Below, piece after piece: positions 1-7,830 of a DNA stretch of 64,000 nt. The number at the start of each line of letters is the position of its first letter. The first letter of the stretch is position 1. Under the pieces are notes generated by a model. It was not told the DNA's origin. It saw only the letters and a list, made by a program, of their open reading frames with translations, and searched no databases. This DNA is from Streptomyces sp. LUP47B (GTDB taxonomy: Bacteria; Actinomycetota; Actinomycetes; Streptomycetales; Streptomycetaceae). The stretch spans positions 95,934 to 159,933 of the forward strand of contig NZ_MJAH01000020.1 of the NCBI RefSeq assembly GCF_001746295.1, written 5' to 3'. The position numbers and the translations under genes were made by a program.

Positions 1-1083
1 GCGGCGCGGATGCTGGAGGGGCGGTCGGCCGGTGAGTACATGGAGGGTCTGACCTCCATCGTGCGGCGCGAGCCGGTCGGGGTCTGCGCCCAGGTGGCGC
101 CGTGGAACTACCCGATGATGATGGCCGTGTGGAAGTTCGCGCCGGCGATCGCGGCGGGCAACACCGTGGTGCTGAAGCCGTCGGACACGACGCCCGCGTC
201 GACCGTGCTGATCGCGGAGATCATCGGGTCCATCCTGCCGAAGGGCGTCTTCAACGTCGTCACCGGTGACCGGGACACCGGGCGCCTGATGGTCGAGCAC
301 CCGACGCCGGCGATGGCGTCCATCACGGGGTCGGTGCGGGCCGGTATGTCGGTCGCCGAGTCCGCCTCCAAGGACCTGAAGCGGGTGCACCTGGAGCTGG
401 GCGGCAAGGCCCCGGTCGTCGTCTTCGAGGACACCGACATCCCGAAGGCCGTCGAGGACATCTCGGTGGCGGGCTTCTTCAACGCCGGGCAGGACTGCAC
501 GGCGGCCACGCGGGTGCTGGTGCAGTCGTCGATCCACGACGAGTTCGTCGCGGCGCTCGCGAAGGCCGCCGCCGACACGAAGACCGGGCAGCCGGACGAC
601 GAGGACGTGCTGTACGGGCCGCTCAACAACCCGAACCAGCTCAAGCAGGTCTCCGGGTTCATCGAGCGGCTGCCCGCGCACGCCAAGGTCGAGGCCGGTG
701 GTCACCAGGTCGGCGAGAAGGGGTACTTCTACGCGCCAACCGTCGTGTCCGGGCTGAAGCAGGACGACGAGATCATCCAGAAGGAGGTCTTCGGGCCGGT
801 CATCACCGTCCAGTCCTTCACGGACGAGGAGCAGGCCGTGTCGTGGGCCAACGGGGTCGAGTACGCGCTCGCCTCCTCGGTGTGGACCAAGGACCACGGC
901 CGCGCGATGCGGATGTCCAAGAAGCTGGACTTCGGATGTGTGTGGATCAACACGCACATTCCGCTGGTCGCCGAGATGCCCCATGGCGGCTTCAAGAAGT
1001 CCGGCTACGGCAAGGACCTCTCGGGCTACGGCTTCGACGACTACACACGGATCAAGCACGTGATGACGTCGCTGGACGCGTAG
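1..1083 (+). CDS. Gamma-aminobutyraldehyde dehydrogenase-like aldehyde dehydrogenase (5' end outside window)
   Basis: NAD(P)-dependent aldehyde dehydrogenase, C-terminal ~360 residues; the frame is open from base 1, so the true start lies upstream. Visible motifs are PWNYP in the coenzyme-binding part, LELGGKAP with the catalytic glutamate, and NAGQDCTAATR with the nucleophilic cysteine. The C-terminus ends in GFDDYTRIKHVM, very like the second copy at 13561-15096, which ends in SFEEYTQIKHVM. Both resemble PatD/Prr enzymes that oxidise 4-aminobutyraldehyde to GABA in putrescine breakdown. One difference is GSVRAG where the paralogue has the usual FTGSTAVG at the NAD site. The family call is secure; the substrate is inferred from similarity and from the polyamine genes downstream. 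Confidence 0.9.
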   Translation, partial: AARMLEGRSAGEYMEGLTSIVRREPVGVCAQVAPWNYPMMMAVWKFAPAIAAGNTVVLKPSDTTPASTVLIAEIIGSILPKGVFNVVTGDRDTGRLMVEHPTPAMASITGSVRAGMSVAESASKDLKRVHLELGGKAPVVVFEDTDIPKAVEDISVAGFFNAGQDCTAATRVLVQSSIHDEFVAALAKAAADTKTGQPDDEDVLYGPLNNPNQLKQVSGFIERLPAHAKVEAGGHQVGEKGYFYAPTVVSGLKQDDEIIQKEVFGPVITVQSFTDEEQAVSWANGVEYALASSVWTKDHGRAMRMSKKLDFGCVWINTHIPLVAEMPHGGFKKSGYGKDLSGYGFDDYTRIKHVMTSLDA

Positions 1084-1149
1084 TTCTTCCGCCGCGGGAG
1101 GTGCGCTTCCGCGGGTGGTCCTTCGGCCGCGGGTGCGTGGGGGCTGGTT

Positions 1150-1182
1150 GCGCAGTTCCCCGCGCCCCTGAGGGGAATTGCG
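1150..1182. terminator. Hairpin formed by a dispersed Streptomyces repeat, probable bidirectional terminator
   Basis: The 20-base core GCGCAGTTCCCCGCGCCCCT (1150-1169) is followed by its own partial complement. Bases 1151-1161 pair with 1172-1182 (11 positions, one G-T) around a 10-base loop. It sits between the convergent aldehyde dehydrogenase and response-regulator genes. The same core recurs at 11390, 11876 (inverted) and 36376. The rest of 1183-1405 shows nothing I can name. Confidence 0.6.
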
Positions 1183-1405
1183 GTATCCCGCGGCCGAGAT
1201 GGCTACGGGGTCACGGTGGCGCCCGCTCGACGGGGTGCGAAGACGTCCCCGGCGGGCTCGCCGGGTGCGGGGTGCCCGCCGCGTACATGGCCGCGAGCGA
1301 CCGGGCCGTCACCGGCCACTCCGCCACCGACAGACGGCTCACCTGGGCGAACCGGCCGCTCCGCATCGACACGGACGAGGTGACGGGGCTCTCCGGCCCG
1401 CCGGT

Positions 1406-2071
1406 CTACGGCTTGGCTCTCACCAGGCCGGTGTCGTACGCCGTGATCACGGCCTGGATGCGGTCGCGGGCCCCGATCTTGGCGAGGACGCGGCCGACGT
1501 GCTTCTTCACCGTGGACTCGGTGAGCACGAGCCGCTCGGCGATCTCCGTGTTCGTCCAGCCCTGCCCGATGGCGACGAGGACCTCGCGCTCGCGGTCGCT
1601 GAGGGTCCGGAGCCGGGGGTCGTCGGGGGCGGCGTCGGTCGGGGCGAGGACCTGGTGGGCGTAGGCGTCCAGGAGACGGCGGGTCAGGCGGGGGGCCACG
1701 ACCGCGTCGCCGGTGGCGACCGCGAGGATGCCGGCGACGAGCTCCTCCGGGCGGGCGTCCTTGAGCAGGAAGCCGCTGGCCCCTGCCCGCAGGCCTTCGT
1801 AGGCGTACTCGTCGAGGTCGAAGGTGGTGACGATCAGGACGCGGGTACGGCCGCCGGTGGCGGTGATGCGGCGGGTGGCCTCGATGCCGTCCATGCCGGG
1901 CATGCGGATGTCCATGAGGACGACGTCGGGGCGCAGTTCGGCGGCCATGCGGACGGCCTCGGCGCCGTGCTCGGCCTCGCCGACCGCCTCCAGGCCCGGC
2001 GTGCCCTCCAGGAGCATGCGGACGCCCATGCGCTGCAGGGGCTGGTCGTCGGCGATGAGGACGGTGGTCAT
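1406..2071 (-). CDS. LuxR/NarL-family response regulator
   Basis: DNA-binding response regulator of a two-component system, 221 residues. The receiver domain (about 1-120) has the acidic pair D8-D9, phospho-acceptor D54 in VLMDIRMPGMDG, T82 and K104. The C-terminal LuxR helix-turn-helix (about 155-215) reads LSDREREVL...TNTEIAERL...STVKKHV. The start ATG overlaps the stop of the histidine kinase by 4 bases (ATGA), so the two are translationally coupled. The ABC exporter genes lie just upstream on the same strand (17-base gap to the kinase) and may be the target, but no site shows this. Confidence 0.93.
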   Translation of the reverse strand: MTTVLIADDQPLQRMGVRMLLEGTPGLEAVGEAEHGAEAVRMAAELRPDVVLMDIRMPGMDGIEATRRITATGGRTRVLIVTTFDLDEYAYEGLRAGASGFLLKDARPEELVAGILAVATGDAVVAPRLTRRLLDAYAHQVLAPTDAAPDDPRLRTLSDREREVLVAIGQGWTNTEIAERLVLTESTVKKHVGRVLAKIGARDRIQAVITAYDTGLVRAKP

Positions 2072-3426
2072 GGCAGGGGATCTCCCGGTGGTACGTCGAG
2101 CACGACGTCCACGAGCCAGCCGTGGCCGGTGTCGCGTGGGCCGATGATGACGGTGCCGCCGAACATGGCGGCGCGCTGGCGGATGCCGACGAGGCCGTGG
2201 CCGGGACCGTCGCCGTCTGTCGGCGGCTTCGCCGGCGCGGGTGCGCCGGGCGGTGTGCCGGTGTCGGCGACCTTGACGCGTACGTCTCCTCTCCCGGCGG
2301 CGAGGGTGACCTCGGCGGACGTGCCGGTCCCCGCGTGCTTGAGGGAGTTGGTCAGCGACTCCTGGACGATGCGGTACACGGTGAGCTGTACGCCGCTGCT
2401 CAGTGCGTCCAGATCGCCCACAGTCCTATAGGTGACCGGCAGGCCTGCCGCCCGCACCCGCGCGAGAAGGGGGTCCAGGTCGCGGATGCCGGGCTGAGGG
2501 CTGAGTGGCCGCGCGTCTTCGTCAGGTCCCCGCTCATCGCGCAGGACGCCCAGCACACGGCGCAGTTCACTCATGGCCTGGCGGCCGGTGTCGCCGAGGA
2601 TGCGCAGGGCGTCGGCGGACCGCTCGTTCCGGTTGGCGGCGAGGGTCGCGGCGCCGTCCGCGACGCTGACCATGACGGAGAGGTTGTGGCCGACGATGTC
2701 GTGCATCTCGCGGGCGACCCGGGAGCGCTCGGCGGCGGCCGTGAGCCGGACGCGTTGCTCGTGCTCGATCTCCAGACGCCGGGCGCGGTCCTCCAGCGCC
2801 GCCAGATACATCTGCCGGATGCGCAGCGTCAGGCCCGTGGCGACGGCCGCCGTCGCCGTGCCCAGCAGGAAGAAGGCGCTGAGCAGCGGATGCTCGACCG
2901 GGACCAGGACGGAGACCGCCAGCACCGCCTCGACCACGGTCAGCGCGGCGGCCCAGCCCAGCAGCCGCAGTGACGCGGTCCTGGCCACGGTGTACAGGGC
3001 GATGAGCGCCGCGACGCCGGCCGGCAGCCAGATCCCCAGCGACCACTGGACGAGGGACACCGACATGATCACGAAGTACGTGACGGCCGGGACCTTGCGG
3101 CGCCACCACAGCGGAACGACGAACGCGGCGACGCAGGCGACCAGGACACCGGGCGGCAGCTCACGGACCTCGGTCTCCGCGAACGGGGGCTCGCCCCCGC
3201 CCCGGAGCAGGACCGGCAGGCTGAACAGGGCGACGGCCAGCACCAGGGCCGTGTCGAACAGCCACGGGTGCCGGCGGTCCAGCCGCGTGAGGCGGCCCCG
3301 GTCGCGCAGCATACGGCCCAGGAGCGGGTGCGCCCACGCGGCGTCGATTCCGGGGGACGGCGGGGCCGCCGTCCCCCGGTCCGGGTCCGCGGGGGCCGCG
3401 GCACGGTGCGCGGTCATGGACACCAT
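2068..3426 (-). CDS. Sensor histidine kinase, HisKA_3 (NarL/DesK) type
   Basis: Membrane sensor kinase partnering the response regulator that follows, 452 residues. The N-terminal half has about five or six hydrophobic segments (roughly 57-200). A dimerisation helix has the phospho-accepting H242 in REMHDIVGHNLS. The ATPase domain has N-box N360 (QESLTNSLKHAG) and glycine-rich motifs near 388 (DTG) and 409 (GHGLVGIRQR). There is no large extracellular sensor loop, so the signal is probably sensed in or at the membrane. Start 3426 is followed by a second in-frame ATG at 3417; the GGGGA upstream does not decide between them. Confidence 0.92.
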   Translation of the reverse strand: MVSMTAHRAAAPADPDRGTAAPPSPGIDAAWAHPLLGRMLRDRGRLTRLDRRHPWLFDTALVLAVALFSLPVLLRGGGEPPFAETEVRELPPGVLVACVAAFVVPLWWRRKVPAVTYFVIMSVSLVQWSLGIWLPAGVAALIALYTVARTASLRLLGWAAALTVVEAVLAVSVLVPVEHPLLSAFFLLGTATAAVATGLTLRIRQMYLAALEDRARRLEIEHEQRVRLTAAAERSRVAREMHDIVGHNLSVMVSVADGAATLAANRNERSADALRILGDTGRQAMSELRRVLGVLRDERGPDEDARPLSPQPGIRDLDPLLARVRAAGLPVTYRTVGDLDALSSGVQLTVYRIVQESLTNSLKHAGTGTSAEVTLAAGRGDVRVKVADTGTPPGAPAPAKPPTDGDGPGHGLVGIRQRAAMFGGTVIIGPRDTGHGWLVDVVLDVPPGDPLP

Positions 3427-3442
3427 TGTCCCCGTGCCCAGG

Positions 3443-4279
3443 TCAGGCGTCGGACTTCACGAGCCGGAAGGCCGCCCCGGCCAGTGCCAGGGCCACCCAT
3501 CCGGCGAACACCGCGAGGCCCGCGCCGGGGGAGAGGGCGTCCGAGGACTGGTGCAGGGCGTAGGCGGCCGAGCCCGCGTTGCCGGGGAAGTAGGGATTGA
3601 TGCTGTCGTACAGCGAGTCGGGCAGCAGCGTGGCCAGGCCGGGCAGGATGAGCAGGATGCCGACCAGGGCCGCGATGGCTCCTGCGGAGGACCGGATCAG
3701 CACGCCCAGGGCCACGCCGAACACGGCGACCAGGCCGAGGTAGACCCCGGCGCCGGCCAGGCTGCGCAGGACGCCGTCGTCACCGAGGGACAAGGCGATC
3801 TTCTCGCCGTCCAGGCCCGGGGTTCCCAGCAGGAACGCGGCCACGGCGCCGACGCCGGTGAGGACCAGGGCGACCGGACCGATCACGGCGGCCTTCGACC
3901 ACAGGACGGGCAGGCGGCGCGGTACGGCGGTGAGCGTCGAGCGGATCATGCCGGTGCTGTACTCGCCGGCCGACATCAGCACTCCGAGCACCCCGATGGC
4001 CAGCGAGGCGAACGTGGCTCCGGTCAGGGCCAGGCTCACCGCGGTGCTGTCACCGCTGCCGCCTCCCGGTCCGCCCGGTCCGGGCGCGGTGACGTCGGGA
4101 CTGTAGGTGTAGGAGGCGATCGTCCCGAACAGGACCAGCAGGAACACCGCGACACCCAGGGTGATCCAACTGGAGCGCAGGGACCAGAACTTGGCCCACT
4201 CCGAGCGCAGCACCCGGACACCGGTGACCTTGTACTCCGCCGTGCGGGCAGGAGCGGGGGCGAGGCTGGTGACGGTCAT
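3443..4279 (-). CDS. ABC-2 type transporter permease
   Basis: Integral membrane subunit of an ABC exporter, 278 residues. It has a cytoplasmic N-terminus (VTGVRVLRSEWAKFWSLRSS, typical of ABC-2 permeases in actinobacteria) and about six hydrophobic segments, ending FRLVKSD. Its ATG overlaps the stop of the ATPase gene by one base (TGATG), so the two are one operon. The family exports drugs, lipids or peptides; the cargo here is unknown. Confidence 0.9.
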   Translation of the reverse strand: MTVTSLAPAPARTAEYKVTGVRVLRSEWAKFWSLRSSWITLGVAVFLLVLFGTIASYTYSPDVTAPGPGGPGGGSGDSTAVSLALTGATFASLAIGVLGVLMSAGEYSTGMIRSTLTAVPRRLPVLWSKAAVIGPVALVLTGVGAVAAFLLGTPGLDGEKIALSLGDDGVLRSLAGAGVYLGLVAVFGVALGVLIRSSAGAIAALVGILLILPGLATLLPDSLYDSINPYFPGNAGSAAYALHQSSDALSPGAGLAVFAGWVALALAGAAFRLVKSDA

Positions 4280-5208
4280 CAGGCGGCCTTTCGTTCGGCG
4301 TCGGCCGGAGCGCTCTGGTACTCGACGACATCGCGGGTGAGGTCCATGAACGCCGCCTCCAGGGAGACGGACTGTGGGGTGAGTTCGTGCAGCGCCACTC
4401 CGTGCCGGGCGGCGATCGCCCCGATCTCACGCGCGTCGCGTCCGTTGACCAGCAGCTCTTCGGCGCTGGAGGAGGTGACCGTGACGTCGGGGCCGGCCAG
4501 CAGCGAGCGCAGCTTCGCCGCCTCGGCGGTCGCGACCTTCACGCCCCCGCCGCCGGCCGCGTGGGTGAAGTCGTCGACCGTGGTGTCGGCGAGCAGCCGG
4601 CCGCGTCCGATGATCACCAGGTGGTCGGCGATCAGCGCGGTCTCGCTCATCAGGTGCGAGGACAGCATCACGGCCCGGCCCTCGTCGGCCAGCGAGCGCA
4701 GCAGGTTGCGCACCCACAACACGCCTTCCGGATCAAGGCCGTTGACCGGTTCGTCGAGCATGACGACGGCTGGGTCGCCGAGCAGGGCCGCGGCGATGCC
4801 GAGCCGCTGTCCCATACCGAGGGAGAAGGCGCCCACCCGCTTGCCGGCCACGCTCGTCAGCCCCGCCAGCTCGATCACCTCGTCCACCCGGCGGCGCGGA
4901 ATGCCGTGGGTGTACGCGAGCGCCATCAGGTGGTTGAACGCGCTGCGCCCTGGATGGACGGACTTGGCCTCCAGCAGAGTGCCGATCTCGTGCAGGGGCG
5001 CGGCCTGACTGGCGTAGGAACGGCCGCCCACGGTGACCGATCCCTTGGTGGGGGCGTCCAGGCCGACGACCATGCGCATGGTCGTGGACTTGCCGGCGCC
5101 GTTGGGACCGAGGAAGCCGGTCACCTCGCCGGACTTGACGGTGAAGCTCAGGTGGTCGACGACGGTCTTGTCGCCGTACCGCTTGGTCAGCTCACGCGCT
5201 TCGATCAT
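4279..5208 (-). CDS. ABC exporter ATP-binding protein
   Basis: ATPase partner of the permease downstream, 309 residues. Motifs are Walker A GPNGAGKST (about 34-42), signature FSLGMGQRLGIA, Walker B VVMLDEPVNGLDPEG and H-loop SSHLMSE, followed by a ~90-residue C-terminal domain usual in the DrrA/CcmA group. The frame is open upstream to 5523, but ATG 5208 (MIEARELTKRYG) fits the family N-terminus and has GGAAAGG about 8 bases upstream. The region upstream carries a perfect 18-base palindrome (5332-5349). Confidence 0.92.
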   Translation of the reverse strand: MIEARELTKRYGDKTVVDHLSFTVKSGEVTGFLGPNGAGKSTTMRMVVGLDAPTKGSVTVGGRSYASQAAPLHEIGTLLEAKSVHPGRSAFNHLMALAYTHGIPRRRVDEVIELAGLTSVAGKRVGAFSLGMGQRLGIAAALLGDPAVVMLDEPVNGLDPEGVLWVRNLLRSLADEGRAVMLSSHLMSETALIADHLVIIGRGRLLADTTVDDFTHAAGGGGVKVATAEAAKLRSLLAGPDVTVTSSSAEELLVNGRDAREIGAIAARHGVALHELTPQSVSLEAAFMDLTRDVVEYQSAPADAERKAA

Positions 5209-5331
5209 GGGAAGGGGCCTTTCCTGCCTGGGACTCGACCCCGTCGGCCGAGGCGCCGCGGTGTCTGCTGTCGACGTTAGGAGCGCCACAGGCCAGGACT
5301 CTGGGACCGCGGGGGAATCCTCGGGGCCCGA

Positions 5332-5349
5332 GTGGTACCCGGGTACCAC
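5332..5349. promoter_or_regulatory. Perfect 18-base palindrome between divergent genes, candidate operator
   Basis: GTGGTACCCGGGTACCAC is completely self-complementary. It lies in the 260-base gap between the ABC exporter operon (start 5208, minus) and the SRPBCC gene (start 5469, plus), a typical position for a repressor site. No regulator of one-component type is adjacent. The binding protein is unknown. Confidence 0.45.
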
Positions 5350-5468
5350 CGAGACCCCTCCGGGGTAGTCCGTGGGCAGGACCGTGTGTGCCGTCCCGGC
5401 CGGGGTATCCGCTTCCCACCGCAACCGTCGAGCGCCGGCCCCCGGCTGATCGGAAGGAGAGGTACCGC

Positions 5469-5894
5469 ATGTCCGCGTCCCTCGTGGAAACGGTCGACAT
5501 CGAGGCTCCCGTCGCTGTCGCATGGGCCCTGTGGAGCGATGTGACCCGGTGGCCGACCTTTCTGAGCCACGTACGCCTGGTGGAGCGGCTGGACGAGCGC
5601 CGCTTCGCCTGGCAGCTGCAACTGCCCGGCGCCGACAAGAACTTCGTCGCCGAGCTCACCGAGGTCATCGCCGAGGACCGCATCGCCTGGCGCACGGTGG
5701 AGGGGGTTCACCACGCGGGCGTGGTCACCTTCCACCGGCTCGGTGACACCACGAGCCGGGTGACGCTGCAGATCGAGTACGACCCCAAGGGGTTCGTCGA
5801 GCACCTCGGCGCGCTGACCAACCTGGACTCGACGCTCGCCAACTACGACCTGGGGGAGTTCCAGAAGCTGGCCGAGACGGCGGCGGCGTCCTGA
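5469..5894 (+). CDS. SRPBCC-family protein (polyketide cyclase/dehydrase-like)
   Basis: Small START/SRPBCC-fold protein, 141 residues. It begins with the family's ETVDIEAPVAVAWALWSDV strand-helix, then a central region with WRTVEGVHHAGVVTFHRL, and the long C-terminal helix FQKLAETAA. No catalytic residue can be named. Such proteins bind hydrophobic ligands in a deep cavity; a real substrate cannot be given. ATG 5469 is chosen because AAGGAGAGG lies 7-8 bases upstream; an earlier in-frame ATG at 5388 lacks such a site. Confidence 0.8.
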   Translation: MSASLVETVDIEAPVAVAWALWSDVTRWPTFLSHVRLVERLDERRFAWQLQLPGADKNFVAELTEVIAEDRIAWRTVEGVHHAGVVTFHRLGDTTSRVTLQIEYDPKGFVEHLGALTNLDSTLANYDLGEFQKLAETAAAS

Positions 5895-5919
5895 CCTCGA
5901 TCCCCGCACCCACAATGTT

Positions 5920-5954
5920 TTGAACATGTTCAATTCCAGGCGTACGCTGCTGCC
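5920..5954 (+). promoter_or_regulatory. Promoter for a leaderless mRNA overlapped by a 14-base palindrome
   Basis: TTGAAC (5920-5925) and TACGCT (5943-5948) are 17 bases apart and end 6 bases before the ATG at 5955, so transcription would start on or next to the ATG. No ribosome binding site is seen. The -35 element is part of the perfect palindrome TTGAACATGTTCAA (5920-5933), so a repressor bound there would block the promoter. Confidence 0.5.
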
Positions 5955-6482
5955 ATGAGCGACAGAGCCGCCCAACTCAGGGGCATCCGCGCATGGCTGG
6001 TCTTCTTCGTCGTCTGCCTGGTGCTCAGCGGCGCCACCGCCTTCCCGCTGGTCCACGAACTGCGCTGGACCGAGGACGTGCTGCGGCACCTTCCCGCGCC
6101 GGACGCCCTGACGGACTGGATCGCCCGCGTCCGGCGCGGGCTCGACACCGCCGACTCCGACTACCCCTTCCTCCTCTACGGCACGGACTGGCTGGCCTTC
6201 GCCCACCTGGTCATCGCGGTCGCCTTCTACGGCCCCTACCGCGACCCGGTCCGCAACATCTGGGTCGTCGAGTTCGGCATGATCGCCTGCGCCGGGATCG
6301 TCCCGCTCGCCCTGATCTGCGGACCGATCCGGGGGATCCCGTTCTGGTGGAGCGTGATCGACATGGCGTTCGGGGTGTGCGGGGTGCTCCCGCTGTACGT
6401 CGTACGGAGGAGGATCAAGCGGCTGGAGGCACTCGCACGGCACAACCCCCCGCACGACACCGCCGCCGTGCCCGCTACTTGA
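5955..6482 (+). CDS. Small integral membrane protein of unknown function
   Basis: 175 residues with four predicted membrane helices: about 13-31, 76-95, 105-122 and 130-148. A periplasmic or extracellular stretch of about 45 residues lies between the first two. I do not recognise a named domain. It is probably translated from a leaderless mRNA. Its 3' end overlaps the convergent hydrolase gene by 8 bases. Confidence 0.78.
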   Translation: MSDRAAQLRGIRAWLVFFVVCLVLSGATAFPLVHELRWTEDVLRHLPAPDALTDWIARVRRGLDTADSDYPFLLYGTDWLAFAHLVIAVAFYGPYRDPVRNIWVVEFGMIACAGIVPLALICGPIRGIPFWWSVIDMAFGVCGVLPLYVVRRRIKRLEALARHNPPHDTAAVPAT

Positions 6483-7608
6483 GTGCGGCCGTGATGATCC
6501 GGACGACGACGGGGTTCGCGTCCTCGCTCTTCGCGTCGGTGGAGTTGACCGAGTAGACGAGCGTGCGGCTCAGATCGCGGGTGGCGGCGATCGCCGAGCT
6601 GTAGCCGTACCGGGCACCGGACTTGACCCAGTAGACCTTCCCGCCGGACTCGTAGCGCTGGAGGCCGCCCGCGCTGTAACTCGCGCCGGTGATGCCCGAC
6701 GGGACCGAGAACACCTCCTTCAGCTGCGGCCGCTCGACGATCCGGCCCCGGAAGAGACAGGTGAGCAGCCGCTCCAGGTCCTCGATCGTGGAGATCATGT
6801 CCCCGGCCGCGAACCGGTCCGCCTGGTTCCACTCCGTGACGTCCACGAACTCCGTCGTCCCGTCGGCCCGCTTCACCGCCTGGTAGCCCCGATTGTGCGG
6901 GCCGAGGATGCGCGGGTCGGTGCCCGGGAAGTACGTGTCCCGCATCCCGGCCGGTGCCAGTACCAGCCGGGCGGCCTCGGAGGCGTACGACCGCCCGGTC
7001 ACCCTCTCGATCAGCAGGCCGAGGAAGGTGTAGTTGATGTTGAGGTAGTGCTGCTGCCTGCCCGGGCAGAACTCCGGCTGCTTAGCGCCCGCGGACGCTG
7101 CGACCCGCTGCGGGGTGAGCGTGTCGAAGCGGTGGGCGTACACCTCCTCGAAGGTGTCGCCCAGACCGTCGCCCGCCGGGATGCCGCTGGTGTGGTTGAG
7201 CAGCTGCCGTACGGTGACCGGCCGGAACCGCGCGCCCAGAAGGCCCGGCAGGTAGCGCTGGATGGGCGTGTTCAGGTCGATCCGTCCCTCGGCCACCAGA
7301 CGCAGTATGGCCGCCGCCGTGACCACCTTCGTCGTCGAACCGGCCCGGAACCGCGCGCCCGGATCGGCGGGCCGCCCGCTCTCCAGGTCGTGCACGCCCG
7401 AGCTGCCGCGCCAGCCCCCGCCGGTGCCGCCGACCCGGACCAGGGCCGCGGTGGCGTCCGCGTCGGGGAGCCCCGCGAGCGCCGCGCGCAGCGCCTTGGC
7501 GTCCGGTGCGCCGGCGCTGTGCGCGGTCGCCGACGCGGTCGGCAGGCCGGCGGTCAGGGGTACGGCGAGAGCGCCGGCGAGGATGCTTCTGCGACGAAGG
7601 TCACGCAC
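6475..7608 (-). CDS. Exported serine hydrolase, class C beta-lactamase / D-Ala-D-Ala carboxypeptidase family
   Basis: Secreted penicillin-binding-protein-like serine hydrolase, 377 residues. The N-terminus has twin arginines followed by a hydrophobic run (RRRSILAGALAVPLTAG) and an ASA cleavage region near 25-28, suggesting Tat export. Catalytic motifs are S91-T-T-K94, Y188-L-N190 and a KSG element near 329-331. Substrate could be peptidoglycan stem peptides or another ester or amide; true beta-lactam resistance is less likely without a resistance context. Transcribed divergently from the sigma-factor gene. Confidence 0.9.
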   Translation of the reverse strand: MRDLRRRSILAGALAVPLTAGLPTASATAHSAGAPDAKALRAALAGLPDADATAALVRVGGTGGGWRGSSGVHDLESGRPADPGARFRAGSTTKVVTAAAILRLVAEGRIDLNTPIQRYLPGLLGARFRPVTVRQLLNHTSGIPAGDGLGDTFEEVYAHRFDTLTPQRVAASAGAKQPEFCPGRQQHYLNINYTFLGLLIERVTGRSYASEAARLVLAPAGMRDTYFPGTDPRILGPHNRGYQAVKRADGTTEFVDVTEWNQADRFAAGDMISTIEDLERLLTCLFRGRIVERPQLKEVFSVPSGITGASYSAGGLQRYESGGKVYWVKSGARYGYSSAIAATRDLSRTLVYSVNSTDAKSEDANPVVVRIITAALK

Positions 7609-7711
7609 GAGTCGGCTCCTGGGGGTGTGGGATGTGTGTGATCATCCTGCGTGGCCGGCGAGGTGACGGGATCGTCGGCGAGGAGGGGCCGACCCCTGGC
7701 GCAACCCTGAG

Positions 7712-7738
7712 CAACTCCTGCTGCTTTCACGGGAGTTG
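7712..7738. promoter_or_regulatory. Inverted repeat CAACTCC-N13-GGAGTTG in a divergent promoter region
   Basis: Seven-base arms at 7712-7718 and 7732-7738 lie in the 222-base gap between the hydrolase (start 7608, minus) and the ECF sigma gene (start 7831, plus). Could be a protein-binding site or a weak hairpin. A 10-base palindrome CCCCTAGGGG follows at 7749-7758. Confidence 0.3.
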
Positions 7739-7830
7739 TGGGTGAGGTCCCCTAGGGGGCGAAAAAGTGTTATCGCGGAGCCCTTCACTCCGTCTCCACG
7801 CACGAGGGGGCACCGGCCGGAAAGGACCAC

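Noticed and set aside
2573..5008. An 811-codon plus-strand open frame opposite the kinase and ABC genes
   Set aside because: Composition is Arg/Ser/Ala-rich low complexity, and the opposite strand encodes three clear protein families. It is a GC-driven shadow frame.
5920..5933. Palindrome resembling a LexA/SOS box (GAAC...GTTC)
   Set aside because: The SOS box needs four bases between GAAC and GTTC; here there are two.
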